64,000 nt of DNA, from positions 3,245,992-3,309,991 of the forward strand of contig NZ_MPNU01000001.1 in NCBI RefSeq assembly GCF_001896205.1. The letters run 5' to 3'. The stretch's first letter is position 1, and the number at the start of each line of letters is the position of its first letter. The stretch comes from Edwardsiella piscicida (GTDB taxonomy: Bacteria; Pseudomonadota; Gammaproteobacteria; Enterobacterales; Enterobacteriaceae). The translations under genes were made by a program, and so were the position numbers. Shown here one piece after another: positions 1-9,235 of this stretch. Below the pieces are notes generated by a model, which made no database searches, was not told where the DNA came from, and worked only from the letters and a program-made list of their open reading frames with translations.

Positions 1-498
1 CCCCCCCTGGGCCACGCTCTCCTGCAATGACATGACAACGGATGAGAACTCCTTCATCACCCGGCGGTAAACATCGCGCTTAAACGACACTACCTGACGC
101 ACCGGATACCAATAGCTGACCCAGCGCCAACCATCAAACTCCGGCGTATTGCTGCGCTGCATATTGATCTCCGCCTCACTGCACAGCAGCTGCAGTAAAA
201 ACCAGCGCTGCTTTTGGCCGATACACACCGGCTTCGTATCCCAACGCACCAAACGTTTAGGTAATTTATAGCGTAACCAGTTACGGGTAGAGGCCAGAAT
301 TTTCACATCCTTACGTCCCAGCCCCACCTCTTCAAACAGTTCGCGGAACATCGCCTGCTCGGCGGTCTCCCCGGCGTTGATCCCGCCCTGCGGGAACTGC
401 CAGGAGTTTTGCCCATAGCGACGTGCCCACAGCACCTGCCCCTGCCGGTTACAGATTACAATACCTACGTTCGGGCGGTAGCCATCATCATCGATCAC
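1..498 (-). CDS. rppH: RNA pyrophosphohydrolase RppH (C-terminus cut by window edge)
   Basis: Nudix hydrolase that removes pyrophosphate from the 5' triphosphate of mRNAs, opening them to RNase E decay. Read on the minus strand, a GTG start at 498 gives [15 protein letters not shown] and a Nudix box (GGIN.GE...[10 protein letters not shown]). The frame is open to base 1 (166 codons; the E. coli protein has about 176 residues), so roughly the last 10 residues are missing. The visible end ([15 protein letters not shown]) matches the E. coli tail. It is divergent from mutH across a 690-bp spacer, the E. coli arrangement. The family call is secure; only the C-terminus is unseen. Confidence 0.95.
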   Translation of the reverse strand, partial: MIDDDGYRPNVGIVICNRQGQVLWARRYGQNSWQFPQGGINAGETAEQAMFRELFEEVGLGRKDVKILASTRNWLRYKLPKRLVRWDTKPVCIGQKQRWFLLQLLCSEAEINMQRSNTPEFDGWRWVSYWYPVRQVVSFKRDVYRRVMKEFSSVVMSLQESVAQGG

Positions 499-683
499 CA
501 GACTACCTCAATAAGCAAAATCGCAAGATGACATGATTGTTTCACACTCGCACCAAGCGGTAAACCATTGGCTCAACGCCGAGATTTCCCGCGCGTGCGC
601 CGCATAATTTCGGGATAACTCACAGATAAATGCAAAGTTATAAACACACACGCGATAGCGAGGCGGCTTTTATTCACTTTTTC

Positions 684-1008
684 TGTGGATATATTTGTGT
701 AGAAGTGTCTGGAAAGAGGGGTAAAACTTATCGTCACCGCCATAGCCACTCAACGCCACCACAAAATATTTCAATATCTTTCAATTAATTAATCAACAAC
801 CTCACCCTGTATACAGGATAAAAATGTGATCCATGCACGCTTAGGATCCCGCGCTGTCTAAAGATCGCGCAATGCCGATTTTATCCACAACATATCCGCA
901 AAACTTGCACACTGCGGCAGCAATTTCGCAAAAAACCGCGTCCGTCAAGGCTGTAAATCAAACCAGTGTCCGCCGATAAAACGGGTTATCCAAAATATCT
1001 GTGGATAA
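684..1008. promoter_or_regulatory. DARS2-like DnaA-box cluster in the rppH-mutH spacer
   Basis: The 690-bp rppH-mutH spacer has no convincing ORF but several DnaA boxes: an exact TTATCCACA at 881-889, an exact TGTGGATAA (reverse orientation) at 1000-1008, a one-mismatch TTATCCAAA at 986-994 facing it across 5 bp, and a near-match TGTGGATAT at 684-692. E. coli DARS2, which reactivates ADP-DnaA to ATP-DnaA, lies in this same mutH-rppH(ygdP) spacer. The identification is inferred from position plus boxes. IHF and Fis sites, needed for DARS2 in E. coli, could not be assigned by eye. The rest of the spacer (499-683, 1009-1185) is AT-richer and should hold the divergent promoters; I see no RNA gene in it. 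Confidence 0.65.
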
Positions 1009-1185
1009 ATAGGTGTAAGATCCTGTTCATTGTCAGTGGCTAGTGGTGCACAATAGCAGATCCCGGTCCGGAGCGGGGAGAGCGTTATAAAAAATTTCAT
1101 TATGAATCATAATATTATTTATAGCCTGCGCCGCTGTCGCCCGCGCTGTTGATAAGCCCTGAATGAGCGTACGTTTTTTAACCAG

Positions 1186-1875
1186 ATGATGAACGAACCG
1201 TTTCCTCCCCACTCGCCGCCGGCGGATCGCCAGGCGCTGCTGCAGCGCGCCCTGCGTCTGGCCGGATACACCTATGCCGAGCTGGCCGCGCTGGCCGGCC
1301 TGACCATCCCGCGCGATCTGCGCCGTGATAAGGGCTGGGTCGGTCTGCTGCTGGAGCGCTGCCTCGGCGCCTGCTCGGGCAGTAAGGCGCAGCAGGACTT
1401 TCCTGCGCTGGGCGTCGAGCTGAAGAGTATCCCTATCGATGCCCAGGGACGGCCCCTGGAGACCACCTTTGTCTGCGTGGCTCCGCTGACGGGAAATACC
1501 GGGTTAACCTGGGAGCACTGCCATCTGCGCCGCAAGCTGCAGTGCGTACTGTGGATCCCGGTAGAGGGGGAGCGTCAGATCCCGCTGGCCGAGCGCCGAG
1601 TCGGCGCCCCGCTGCTGTGGACCCCCTCTGCGCAGGAGGAGCTGGCGCTGCGGCGGGACTGGGAGGAGCTGATGGATCTGATCGTGCTGGGGCGGGTTGA
1701 GTCGATCACCGCCCGCCACGGCGAGGTGCTGCAGCTGCGTCCCAAGGCGGCCAACAGCCGGGCGCTGACCGAAGGCATCGGCCAACGCGGCGAACCGATA
1801 ATGACCCTGCCGCGCGGCTTCTATCTGAAAAAGAACTTCACCGCGGCGCTGCTGGCCCGCCATTTTCTGCTGTAA
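1186..1875 (+). CDS. mutH: DNA mismatch repair endonuclease MutH
   Basis: Nicks the unmethylated strand at hemimethylated GATC after MutS/MutL activation in methyl-directed mismatch repair. It has 229 residues, the same as E. coli MutH. The catalytic D-x(n)-E-x-K signature is visible as [13 protein letters not shown] near residues 70-80, and the conserved [16 protein letters not shown] and [22 protein letters not shown] segments are present. Two ATGs in tandem (1186, 1189) are possible starts, and neither has a strong Shine-Dalgarno sequence. It is monocistronic between the DnaA-box region and ygdQ. Confidence 0.97.
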   Translation: MMNEPFPPHSPPADRQALLQRALRLAGYTYAELAALAGLTIPRDLRRDKGWVGLLLERCLGACSGSKAQQDFPALGVELKSIPIDAQGRPLETTFVCVAPLTGNTGLTWEHCHLRRKLQCVLWIPVEGERQIPLAERRVGAPLLWTPSAQEELALRRDWEELMDLIVLGRVESITARHGEVLQLRPKAANSRALTEGIGQRGEPIMTLPRGFYLKKNFTAALLARHFLL

Positions 1876-1962
1876 ATGTTGTTTTACGCCCCGCGAGCGC
1901 TGCGCAGCGGGACACTCTCGGTGTATAATTCCCGTTTATGATTTGTTTAGGTATTTATCTCT

Positions 1963-2679
1963 ATGTTTGCGTGGATTGCCGATCCTAACGCCTGGCTGGC
2001 GCTGGGGACCTTAACGATTCTGGAAATCGTTCTGGGCATCGATAACATCATCTTCCTCTCCCTGGTCGTGGCGAAGCTGCCCAAGAAACAGCAAAACAAA
2101 GCGCGCCGCATCGGCCTGCTGGCCGCCATGGGGATGCGCCTGTGCCTGCTGGCCTCGATCGCCTGGGTAGCCCACCTGGTGCATCCGCTGTTCAACCTGT
2201 TCGGCCACGCGGTCTCCGCCCGCGATCTGATCCTGCTGCTCGGCGGGCTATTCCTGATCTATAAGGCCAGTAAAGAGGTGCACGAGACCATCGAGGGCAG
2301 CAACGATAACCATGCTACCCACGTGCACTCGTTTATGGGGGCCATCGTGCAGATCATGATGCTGGATATCATCTTTAGCCTGGACTCCGTGATCACCGCC
2401 ATTGGCCTGTCCGATCACCTGTTCATCATGATGGCGGCGGTGATCATCGCCGTGGGCGTGATGATGTTCGCCGCCCGGCCGATCGGCGAGTTTGTCGCCC
2501 GCCATCCGTCGGTCAAGATGCTGGCGCTGGCCTTCCTGATCCTGGTGGGCTTCACCCTGATCCTGGAAAGCTTTGCGGTACACGTCCCCAAAGGCTATAT
2601 CTACTTCGCCATGTTCTTCTCCATGGCGGTGGAAAGCCTCAATCTGGTCCGTAACAAAAAGGCCAGCGACGGCGAATAA
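1963..2679 (+). CDS. ygdQ: TerC-family inner membrane protein YgdQ
   Basis: Integral membrane protein of the TerC/Alx family (238 aa; E. coli YgdQ 237 aa). The family is linked to metal-ion homeostasis, but the role of YgdQ itself is not established. About seven hydrophobic segments are visible. The family's acidic membrane motifs EIVLGIDNIIF (about residues 20-30) and DIIFSLDSVITA (about 130-141) are intact. A TATAAT at 1924-1929 is a plausible -10 element, with only a weak -35. A perfect hairpin follows the stop. It comes straight after mutH as in E. coli, but ygdR and tas do not follow. Confidence 0.93.
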   Translation: MFAWIADPNAWLALGTLTILEIVLGIDNIIFLSLVVAKLPKKQQNKARRIGLLAAMGMRLCLLASIAWVAHLVHPLFNLFGHAVSARDLILLLGGLFLIYKASKEVHETIEGSNDNHATHVHSFMGAIVQIMMLDIIFSLDSVITAIGLSDHLFIMMAAVIIAVGVMMFAARPIGEFVARHPSVKMLALAFLILVGFTLILESFAVHVPKGYIYFAMFFSMAVESLNLVRNKKASDGE

Positions 2680-2697
2680 GCCGCGCGACACCAACGA

Positions 2698-2721
2698 CAG
2701 AGGGGCGTAAACGCCCCTCTG
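2698..2721. terminator. Hairpin between convergent ygdQ and the 280-aa gene
   Basis: Perfect 10-bp stem (2698-2707 with 2712-2721) around a TAAA loop, between two convergent genes. There is no long U tract on either strand, so efficiency is uncertain. It probably serves both genes. Confidence 0.55.
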
Positions 2722-2751
2722 CTTATCCCACCGATTCCCCGTCCGTACGAC

Positions 2752-3594
2752 TCACTCCACGCAGTCCCTGCGATTCAGCACCAGAATGCGCTCCTCCTGA
2801 TGCACCCGGTAGACATACATCACCTTCATGCCGAACTGACGCACGCCGCGTTCGTGGCAGTGCTGAAGAAAGTCGCTCAGGGCGTGACGGCGCAGAGATG
2901 CCTCGCTGGCCGCCTCTCCCTCCAGACGCACGCGGTAGACAAACACCAGCGTACGCCCCTCTAGGCGCACCCGCCGCAGCCAAATCCCGGGGGCATTCGG
3001 CGTTTCGGCAACCGTCAGGTGCTGATAACGTCCCAGCATCTGGCGGCGATACTCGATCCACAGCAGTGGATTCTCTCGCTTTTTATCCAGCCAGCGCAGG
3101 GCAAAGCCGCTGCTGAAGCTGCTTATCAGCAGCGCCAGCAGCATCAATACCAGCACCGGCCGCCAGCCACGCCGCGCCAGCCACAGCGGCCGCGCCGCGC
3201 CCCGCGCCTGGCGTTGGCGCTGCGTCGTCGCGATGGCGCCAAACAGGAAAAACAGGACAAACAGGAAGCTGATCGCCAGATTAAAGGCGGTTCCCCGTAG
3301 AAACAGATACAGCAGCAGCGCATTAAACCCAATCAGCAGTGCCCAGGCGCAGATGCGCGGAAAACGCAGCATCCCCAGCAGCAGCAGCAAAGTCACCGGC
3401 CCCAGATAGACCCCGGCCAGCATATAGGTGCGCTCTTTAAAATCACCGGGGAACATCAGCACCATCATTAACGTCAGCAGGACGCTGCTGGCCGCCGCCA
3501 TGACGCCGCACAGCTGATAAAAGCGTAGATGTTCATCCAGCTCAGCATCGACGTCGTCGTCCGCACCGGGCGAAACAGGATGTTTTATGAACAT
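2752..3594 (-). CDS. Unrecognised inner membrane protein (280 aa)
   Basis: I do not recognise a family. An acidic N-terminus of about 25 residues is followed by five hydrophobic stretches (roughly residues 28-48, 58-76, 82-101, 107-125, 146-166). A basic, probably cytoplasmic or periplasmic, C-terminal domain of about 110 residues follows, rich in Arg and with strand-like alternation (RTLVFVYRVRLEG, KVMYVYRVHQEERI). It occupies the position of E. coli ygdR/tas between ygdQ and lplT. Its upstream region (3595-3682) is AT-rich and would hold its promoter. Codon use resembles neighbouring genes, which argues for a real gene. Confidence 0.75.
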   Translation of the reverse strand: MFIKHPVSPGADDDVDAELDEHLRFYQLCGVMAAASSVLLTLMMVLMFPGDFKERTYMLAGVYLGPVTLLLLLGMLRFPRICAWALLIGFNALLLYLFLRGTAFNLAISFLFVLFFLFGAIATTQRQRQARGAARPLWLARRGWRPVLVLMLLALLISSFSSGFALRWLDKKRENPLLWIEYRRQMLGRYQHLTVAETPNAPGIWLRRVRLEGRTLVFVYRVRLEGEAASEASLRRHALSDFLQHCHERGVRQFGMKVMYVYRVHQEERILVLNRRDCVE

Positions 3595-3682
3595 ATTTAA
3601 TTAGATGTGTAAATAAATGCACATAAAACATACCATAAGAATAATAAATAGTTCACTGATACTTTTATGCGTTACCCGGGAT

Positions 3683-3719
3683 AAAAAAAGCGGCCCGGGC
3701 GACAATAGCTCCCGGGCCG
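3683..3719 (-). terminator. Rho-independent terminator of phoA
   Basis: On the minus strand, a 9-bp GC-rich stem (3719-3711 with 3699-3691) is followed immediately by a run of seven T (3689-3683). It lies 18 bp past the phoA stop. Confidence 0.9.
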
Positions 3720-3736
3720 ACGATCTCGGTCACGGC

Positions 3737-5179
3737 TTAGGGGGCGGTTTTCAGTCCCAGCGCGTCGCGCAGGGTAAAGAACAGATCGGTCTGATCCGTC
3801 AGGCCGACCACGTTGGCTCCGTGGGGACCGTAGGCGGCGATGCGCAGCTGAGAGCCGGTATGCTCCTGGCTATCCGCCTCTTCTGCGGTGCCGTAGCTGA
3901 TGGTCATCGGTACCCCATCCTGGGTGATCAGCGTCTGCGTCAGCCCCGGCGCCTTGGCGTCGTTGGGCACGATCTGGCTGGTGTGGGCGTGGTCGGCCGT
4001 GACCACCACCAGGGTGTTGCCATCGCGGCGGGCGAACGCCAGCGCCTTCTGCACCGCCTCATCCAGATCGACCGTCTCGCCAAACTGACCGCACGGATTC
4101 GCAGCGTGATCCTGTTTATCGATCGATGCCCCCTCAACCTGCAGGAAAAAGCCGTTGGGATTCTTGCTCAGCAATGAGATGGCCTTCTCGGTCATCTGCG
4201 CCAGGCTCGGCTGGCTGTCGCTGCGCTGCGGGTTCGGCTGACAGGTCACCGGCGCCTGCTGGTTGCCGTGCCGCGTGGCCTTGGGCCCCAGCCAGCGCAC
4301 CGGCATGTTGCCCTCGGCGAACAGGCCCAGCAAAGGACGCCGATCGTCGGCCTCCGTGACGGCGTTCATCTCATCCAGATTGCTGACGATGTGATAGCCC
4401 TGCGCCTGCGCCTGCTGGAGCAGGGTCTTCCCCTTAAATGCCCCCGCGCTCACCGTCTGCGCAAAGGTCTTCGCCCCGCCGCCCAGCGTCACATCGGCGC
4501 GCGCCTTCAGCATCTGCTCGGTGATCGATCCGGCGCCGCCGTTATCCAGGGCGTTCTCCGGGCACGTCGCCAGGGTCTGCTGCGGACCATAGCATTTGCG
4601 TCCGCTGACATGGGCGAACATCGCCGCCGGCGTGGCGTCCTGCAGCTCCGCAGTCGAGACGTTTCCGGTCGACTTGCCCGCCGCGCGCGCCAGCTCCAGC
4701 AGCGTCGGGTGGGACTTGCCCGTCACATCGATGCCCAAGGCGCCGTTATAGGTCTTTACCCCGCTGCTCCAGGCGGTCGCCGAGGCCGCCGAGTCGGTGA
4801 CATAGTTCGGTCGATGGGTTTGGCGATCCAGCGAATAGTGCGTGTACTGCCCGGTCAGCGGCAGGGCATCGATACCGCGCAGCATTCCGCCCGCGCCGGC
4901 CGCATAGTTACGGGCGGCGGTGATCTCCGCATCCCCCATGCCATCGCCGATCAGCAGGATCACGTTCTTGGCCGGACGGGCGCTCAGCGACGCCTGCAGC
5001 GCCGCGGTCTGATCGCCGAGCAGACGGCGAGCGCCGCCCCGCTGGGTAATATCGCCGCGCGCGGCGCGTTCGGTCAGCACCTGCTCTGCGCTCGGCGCAG
5101 CGGGCGCGGCCTGCAGCGGCAGGGCCAGGCTAAGAGAAAGCATCAGTAAAGAAAGGGAGAAAGGGGTATGGCTCGCCAT
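3737..5179 (-). CDS. phoA: Periplasmic alkaline phosphatase PhoA
   Basis: Zn/Mg phosphomonoesterase that scavenges phosphate in the periplasm. The start at 5179 ([10 protein letters not shown]...) is chosen because a GGAG lies 8 nt upstream and a Sec signal peptide follows (hydrophobic core about residues 8-22, cleavage near LQAA); longer upstream frames lack a signal. The length is 480 aa. Metal and catalytic residues are all visible: GDGMGD, nucleophile Ser in [12 protein letters not shown] in [10 protein letters not shown] in TADHAHTS, and His in QEHTGSQ. Two Cys pairs (GRKCYG/TCPEN and TCQPN/NPCGQ) can form disulfides. It sits next to lplT, an unusual place relative to E. coli, and carries its own promoter and terminator. 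Confidence 0.96.
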   Translation of the reverse strand: MASHTPFSLSLLMLSLSLALPLQAAPAAPSAEQVLTERAARGDITQRGGARRLLGDQTAALQASLSARPAKNVILLIGDGMGDAEITAARNYAAGAGGMLRGIDALPLTGQYTHYSLDRQTHRPNYVTDSAASATAWSSGVKTYNGALGIDVTGKSHPTLLELARAAGKSTGNVSTAELQDATPAAMFAHVSGRKCYGPQQTLATCPENALDNGGAGSITEQMLKARADVTLGGGAKTFAQTVSAGAFKGKTLLQQAQAQGYHIVSNLDEMNAVTEADDRRPLLGLFAEGNMPVRWLGPKATRHGNQQAPVTCQPNPQRSDSQPSLAQMTEKAISLLSKNPNGFFLQVEGASIDKQDHAANPCGQFGETVDLDEAVQKALAFARRDGNTLVVVTADHAHTSQIVPNDAKAPGLTQTLITQDGVPMTISYGTAEEADSQEHTGSQLRIAAYGPHGANVVGLTDQTDLFFTLRDALGLKTAP

Positions 5180-5235
5180 GATAAGACTCCGTGTCCAAGA
5201 GGAAAATCGATCAATTAATGAATGAATTGGCACGA

Positions 5236-5268
5236 AGTATAAGGAGAGATAATGTCGGTTAGGTGACA
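5236..5268 (-). promoter_or_regulatory. Candidate PhoB-dependent promoter of phoA
   Basis: On the minus strand, TGTCACCTAAC is followed in 11-bp phase by CGACATT (5268-5251), resembling the two half repeats of a Pho box (TGTCA periodicity). About 10 bp further on lies TATACT (5241-5236), a good -10. No recognisable -35 is present, as expected for a PhoB-activated promoter. The second half-site has two mismatches. Confidence 0.6.
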
Positions 5269-5299
5269 CTCCGGTGAAGGCTGAATGACAGGCGGCGCC

Positions 5300-6490
5300 T
5301 CAGCGCCGCCCCCAGCGCCAAACCGCGACGATCGCCAGGGCAAACAGCAGGCCAAAGCCCGCGCCGGCCGCCACCACCGGCACCCCGCAGCGAATCGCGG
5401 CGGAATAGCACGCCAGCATCAGCAGCATGGCGCCATTCTCCCCCAGATTCTGCACCGCGATCGCGTGGCCGGCGCCTACGCTTTCGCGCCCGCGCTGCTG
5501 CAGCAGCGCGTTGAGCGGAACCACGAAAAAGCCGCCGCACACCCCGACCAGCAGCAGCAGCGGGTAGGAGAGCGCCAGGCTGTGCTGCAGGGAGAACAGC
5601 AGCACCAGCAGGCCTATCAGGATCCCCGCGGGCATGCAGCGCTGCGCCGTGCTCAGGGTGACCAGCCGCCCCGCCGCCGCCGCCCCGATCACGATGCCGA
5701 TGGCCACCATGGCGTTCAGCAGCGTCGGGGTGGTGTTATCCGCCACGCCGAGCACCGTCGGCACCCACAGCACCAGCAGAAAGCGCAGGGTCACCCCGGC
5801 GCCCCAGAAGAGGCTGGTTCCCACCAGCGAAAAGCGGGCCTGCGGATGACGCCACAGGGTACGGCAGGCCGCGCTAAACTCCGCCAGCATCGCGCCCGGT
5901 CGCCACGCCTCAACCCGGCGCGCCGGCGCGAGGCGTGGAATATACAGGTTGGCGATCAGCGCCGCGGCATAGATCAGCGCACAGATAGCCAGCGCCGCGC
6001 TGACGTGCCAGTCGGCCAGCATGCCGCCGGCGACCGATCCGGACAGGATCGCCGCGATCGTCGACGCCTCCAGGACGCCGTTGGCCTTCACCAGGCGACC
6101 GCCGTCCGTCAGCTCGCCCAGGATCCCATACTTGGCCGGAGAGTAGGCCGCCGCGCCAATCCCGACCAGGGTATAGCCGACAAAGGGATTCACCCCGAGA
6201 CAGATCAGCAGCGCCCCCAGCAGCTTGAGGGCGTTGGCCCCCATCATCACCCGCCCTTTGGCAAAGCCGTCGGCCAGGTGTCCGACAAAGGGGGCAAACA
6301 CGATATAGGCCGCAACAAAGGCCATCTGCAGCGCCGGCTGACTCCACTGCGGGAAATGCAGCCCCTTCAGCAGCGCCAGCGTCACAAACAGCAGGGCATT
6401 GTCGCCAAACGCAGAGAAAAACTGCGCCACAACAACCGCTCGCATTCCCCGTCCGCGCTCACCGACGGAGGCGCGCTGTGTCTCATCCAT
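5300..6490 (-). CDS. lplT: Lysophospholipid transporter LplT
   Basis: Major-facilitator flippase that moves 2-acyl-glycerophosphoethanolamine (lyso-PE) across the inner membrane for reacylation by Aas. It has 396 aa (E. coli 397) with about 12 hydrophobic segments. Family-conserved stretches include [53 protein letters not shown] and [13 protein letters not shown]. The ATG overlaps the last 8 bp of aas, so the two are translationally coupled in an aas-lplT operon, as in E. coli. Confidence 0.96.
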   Translation of the reverse strand: MDETQRASVGERGRGMRAVVVAQFFSAFGDNALLFVTLALLKGLHFPQWSQPALQMAFVAAYIVFAPFVGHLADGFAKGRVMMGANALKLLGALLICLGVNPFVGYTLVGIGAAAYSPAKYGILGELTDGGRLVKANGVLEASTIAAILSGSVAGGMLADWHVSAALAICALIYAAALIANLYIPRLAPARRVEAWRPGAMLAEFSAACRTLWRHPQARFSLVGTSLFWGAGVTLRFLLVLWVPTVLGVADNTTPTLLNAMVAIGIVIGAAAAGRLVTLSTAQRCMPAGILIGLLVLLFSLQHSLALSYPLLLLVGVCGGFFVVPLNALLQQRGRESVGAGHAIAVQNLGENGAMLLMLACYSAAIRCGVPVVAAGAGFGLLFALAIVAVWRWGRR

Positions 6491-8642
6491 TCACGCTATC
6501 CTCAGACTCCGCCATACGGCGTAGCGTTACAAAATCCACCTTGCCGCTGCCCAACAGCGGCAGGACCTTCAGGTAGCGAATATCCCGCGCCACCGCCAGC
6601 TCTGGGGCACCGCTGACGCGGGCCGCCGCCAGCAACTGCTCCCGCCCCAGTTCGGCATCGGTGGTAAACAGCACCAGTGCCTCCCCCTTGAGCCGATCGC
6701 TTCGCGCGCTGGCGGCATGTTCGCCCTGCGGCGACGCCGCGCGCGCCAGCTGTTCAACCCGCTCCAGCGACACCATTTCGCCAGCCAGTTTGGCAAACCG
6801 TTTAAGGCGTCCGACAATCGTGCAGTAGCCCTGTGCATCCAGCGTCACAATATCGCCGGTATCGTACCAGCCCGCCTCCATCTCACCCTGCGCGTTCGCC
6901 GCCTGCGGCGGCAGCAGAACCCCCGGCGCCTCGACCCGCAGGTAGCCTTTCATAATATTGGGGCCACGCAGCTGCAGACAGCCACCCTGCGAGATCCCCG
7001 CCACCGGGATCAGCCGCGCCTCCATTCCCGGCAGAATGCAGCCGACGCTGCCGATGCGCGTCGCCATCGGCACATTGATCGCCACCACCGGCGCACATTC
7101 AGTCACCCCGTATCCCTCAAGAATACGGATGCCAAACTTCTCAAACCACAGCCGCGCCGTCTCCGGCGCCAGCTTCTCTGCGCCGGCAACCACATAGCGC
7201 AAACGGGCAAAGTCATAGGGATGAGCGAAGCGCGCGTAGTGCCCCAGGAACGTCGAGGTCGCGAACAGCACGGTGCAGTTTCGGTCATACACCATCTCCG
7301 GCACCATACGGTAGTGCAGCGGGCTGGGGTACAGAAAGACCCGGCTGCCGCACAGCAGCGGCGTCAGCAGCCCCACCGTCAGCCCGAAGGCATGAAACAG
7401 CGGCAGCGCCGACATAAAGCGATCGCGCGGGGTAAAGTCCGCTACGCAGCGGATCTGCTCCACGTTGGCCAACAGGCTGCGGTGAGAGTGTACCACCCCT
7501 TTAGGCGCGCCCTCTGAACCGGAGGTAAACAGGATCAGCGCCGCATCGTCGGGCTGGCGCGGCAGCATCGCGCCCTCGGGTCGCAGCAGGTACCGCAGCA
7601 CCCAGAGCTTATCCCGCCACCCTAGCGTATCCCGCAGATCCTCCAGGTAGATCCAGCGTGCGCCGTCCACCTGCTGCGGCAGCTGCTCCAGGCGCGCCTT
7701 CTGCAAAAACTGTCGCGAGGTGACCACGGTCTCGATCCCGGCGGCCAGCAGGGCGTTGCGCAGCCCGGCGGCGCCGGCGGTGTAGTTCAGCATCGCCGGC
7801 ACCCGATTGCGCAGCGTCGCGCCGAGGATCGTCGCCGCCGTGACGGTGGCGTTGGGCAGCAGCATACCGACGTGCTCATCCTCGCGGGTAAAGCGCTGCA
7901 GGATCCGGCTGACGGCGAGGCTCTTTTTCAGCAGCCCGCGGTAGCTGTCCTCACGCAGGTTAATGTCATCGATCGCCCGGCTGCTCGCCCCATAGCGCCG
8001 CATCGCCGCCAAATAGGCGGCAAACAGCGTGGTCATCGGCTGCGCCTCCAGACGCGCGCGCATCATAATGGCGTGCAGGCGTTCACCGGCCAGCAGGCGC
8101 CGCTCGCGCGCCCGCGCGGCCTGCGGCATCGCCAGATGCGTCACCGGCAGTAGATGAAGGGAGAGCGGCGGTAGCAGGCGCAGACGAAACAGCCCCTTCA
8201 GACGACCAAAGTGGCTGAACTCAGCGCCCTCGATGCGCACCGGCAGCAGGGCTGCGCCGGAGCGGGCCGCCACAAACGCCGCGCCGTCATAGACCTTCAT
8301 CAGCGAGCCGGTCACGGTGATACGTCCCTCGGGGAAGATCACCACCGGCCTGCCCTGCTCTACCAAGCGGATCAACCGTTTGATCGCCATCGGCTTGCGC
8401 GGATCCAGGGCGACGATATCGACAAAGCGCCCGACCAGGCGCATCAGCCAGCTGTCTGCTATCGAACTGTAGACGGCAAACACCGGCCTAACCGGCAGAT
8501 ACAGCGTCAGCAGAACGCCATCCAAGAAGGAGACGTGGTTGGGAACGATCAGCAGCTTCGGGTGATCGAAACGCTGATCGAAGCCGGTCAGACGAAGACG
8601 GAACAGCGTTTTCAGCAGCGCGCCGATGAATCGGTACAGCAT
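6483..8642 (-). CDS. aas: Bifunctional lyso-PE acyltransferase / acyl-ACP synthetase Aas
   Basis: Re-esterifies lyso-PE at the inner membrane with an acyl group activated as acyl-ACP. An N-terminal PlsC-type acyltransferase domain shows the NHVSFLD motif (H-x4-D) near residues 35-41 and [12 protein letters not shown]-terminal AMP-binding domain shows [15 protein letters not shown] and the YDTGDIV motif. Start: a GGGAG abuts the ATG at 8648, so the ATG at 8642 (MLYRFIG...), 6 nt from the GGGAG, is preferred; this gives 719 aa, exactly the E. coli length. It is the first gene of the aas-lplT operon. Confidence 0.96.
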   Translation of the reverse strand: MLYRFIGALLKTLFRLRLTGFDQRFDHPKLLIVPNHVSFLDGVLLTLYLPVRPVFAVYSSIADSWLMRLVGRFVDIVALDPRKPMAIKRLIRLVEQGRPVVIFPEGRITVTGSLMKVYDGAAFVAARSGAALLPVRIEGAEFSHFGRLKGLFRLRLLPPLSLHLLPVTHLAMPQAARARERRLLAGERLHAIMMRARLEAQPMTTLFAAYLAAMRRYGASSRAIDDINLREDSYRGLLKKSLAVSRILQRFTREDEHVGMLLPNATVTAATILGATLRNRVPAMLNYTAGAAGLRNALLAAGIETVVTSRQFLQKARLEQLPQQVDGARWIYLEDLRDTLGWRDKLWVLRYLLRPEGAMLPRQPDDAALILFTSGSEGAPKGVVHSHRSLLANVEQIRCVADFTPRDRFMSALPLFHAFGLTVGLLTPLLCGSRVFLYPSPLHYRMVPEMVYDRNCTVLFATSTFLGHYARFAHPYDFARLRYVVAGAEKLAPETARLWFEKFGIRILEGYGVTECAPVVAINVPMATRIGSVGCILPGMEARLIPVAGISQGGCLQLRGPNIMKGYLRVEAPGVLLPPQAANAQGEMEAGWYDTGDIVTLDAQGYCTIVGRLKRFAKLAGEMVSLERVEQLARAASPQGEHAASARSDRLKGEALVLFTTDAELGREQLLAAARVSGAPELAVARDIRYLKVLPLLGSGKVDFVTLRRMAESEDSVNG

Positions 8643-8759
8643 GGACATCTCCCTATGTGCGGCAGAATAGCGCGGCTAGCATACTACCCCATGCCAGAAG
8701 CGCCGCAAACTGCACAGGCGGGAATATCTGCGCCCGAGCACGGGCGGGCGCGACGGGCA

Positions 8760-8850
8760 AAAAAAAACCTACGCATCTGCGTAGGTCGGTGTAAGCGTTG
8801 GTCGGCTTTCCGGCGGGAAAACCAGAACGTCACCCATCAATACCTCTGGG
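8760..8850 (-). ncRNA. omrB: OmrA/OmrB-family small RNA, aas-proximal copy
   Basis: About 91 nt on the minus strand. The 5' end (CCCAGAGGTATTGAT at 8850-8836) is the conserved Omr seed that pairs with outer-membrane protein mRNAs. The 3' end is a 9-bp terminator stem (8786-8767) with a run of at least 8 U. TACACT (8862-8857) is placed correctly as a -10. Upstream, near 8905-8925, a GTTTCACTTTGAAC stretch could bind OmpR. E. coli has OmrA and OmrB in this aas-galR gap. From memory, the terminator loop (CGCAGATGCG) is closer to OmrB; the A/B assignment is tentative. Confidence 0.88.
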
Positions 8851-8948
8851 ACAATCAGTGTAGGAAAATAACGGCCGACGCCGCCACGAATAATTCGCAA
8901 GCTAACGGTTCAAAGTGAAACAGAGTGTAATCGAGGGGAAAATGAGGC

Positions 8949-9037
8949 AAAAAAAACCTACGCATCCGCGTAGGTCGGTGTAATTTTGTTGGCTTCAGCA
9001 ACTGAAAACTGAACTCTCACCAATCAATACCTCTGGG
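8949..9037 (-). ncRNA. omrA: OmrA/OmrB-family small RNA, galR-proximal copy
   Basis: About 89 nt on the minus strand, sharing with its neighbour the 5' seed (starting at 9037) and the 3' terminator hairpin followed by 8 U (8956-8949); the middle differs completely. The 5' 22 nt resemble E. coli OmrA as I remember it (GATTGGTGAGA). TATGCT (9049-9044) is a well-placed -10. This is the known tandem EnvZ/OmpR-controlled sRNA pair; conserved ends with divergent middles are typical of the family. Confidence 0.88.
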
Positions 9038-9196
9038 ACATTCAGCATACGGGGCATCCCTGCGATACATGAAGTCCCGAATGGCAACATTCGACTGCGA
9101 AATGTAACCAGCGGTGTACTTTGTTGTTTTTCGCACATATTAGAGGCTCAAACGCCCATCCTCGGCTTGCAGGCGCGGCGCTTTTCCGCAACACTG

Positions 9197-9212
9197 GTGT
9201 AAACGTTTACGG
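9197..9212 (+). promoter_or_regulatory. Galactose-type operator upstream of galR
   Basis: GTGTAAACGTTTACGG at 9197-9212, centred on CG, matches the GalR/GalS operator pattern (GTGKAANCGNTTNCAC) except at the last two positions. It lies 24 bp before the galR ATG, so autoregulation is likely. Confidence 0.7.
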
Positions 9213-9235
9213 TTTGCAGTTGGACACTCAAGAAC

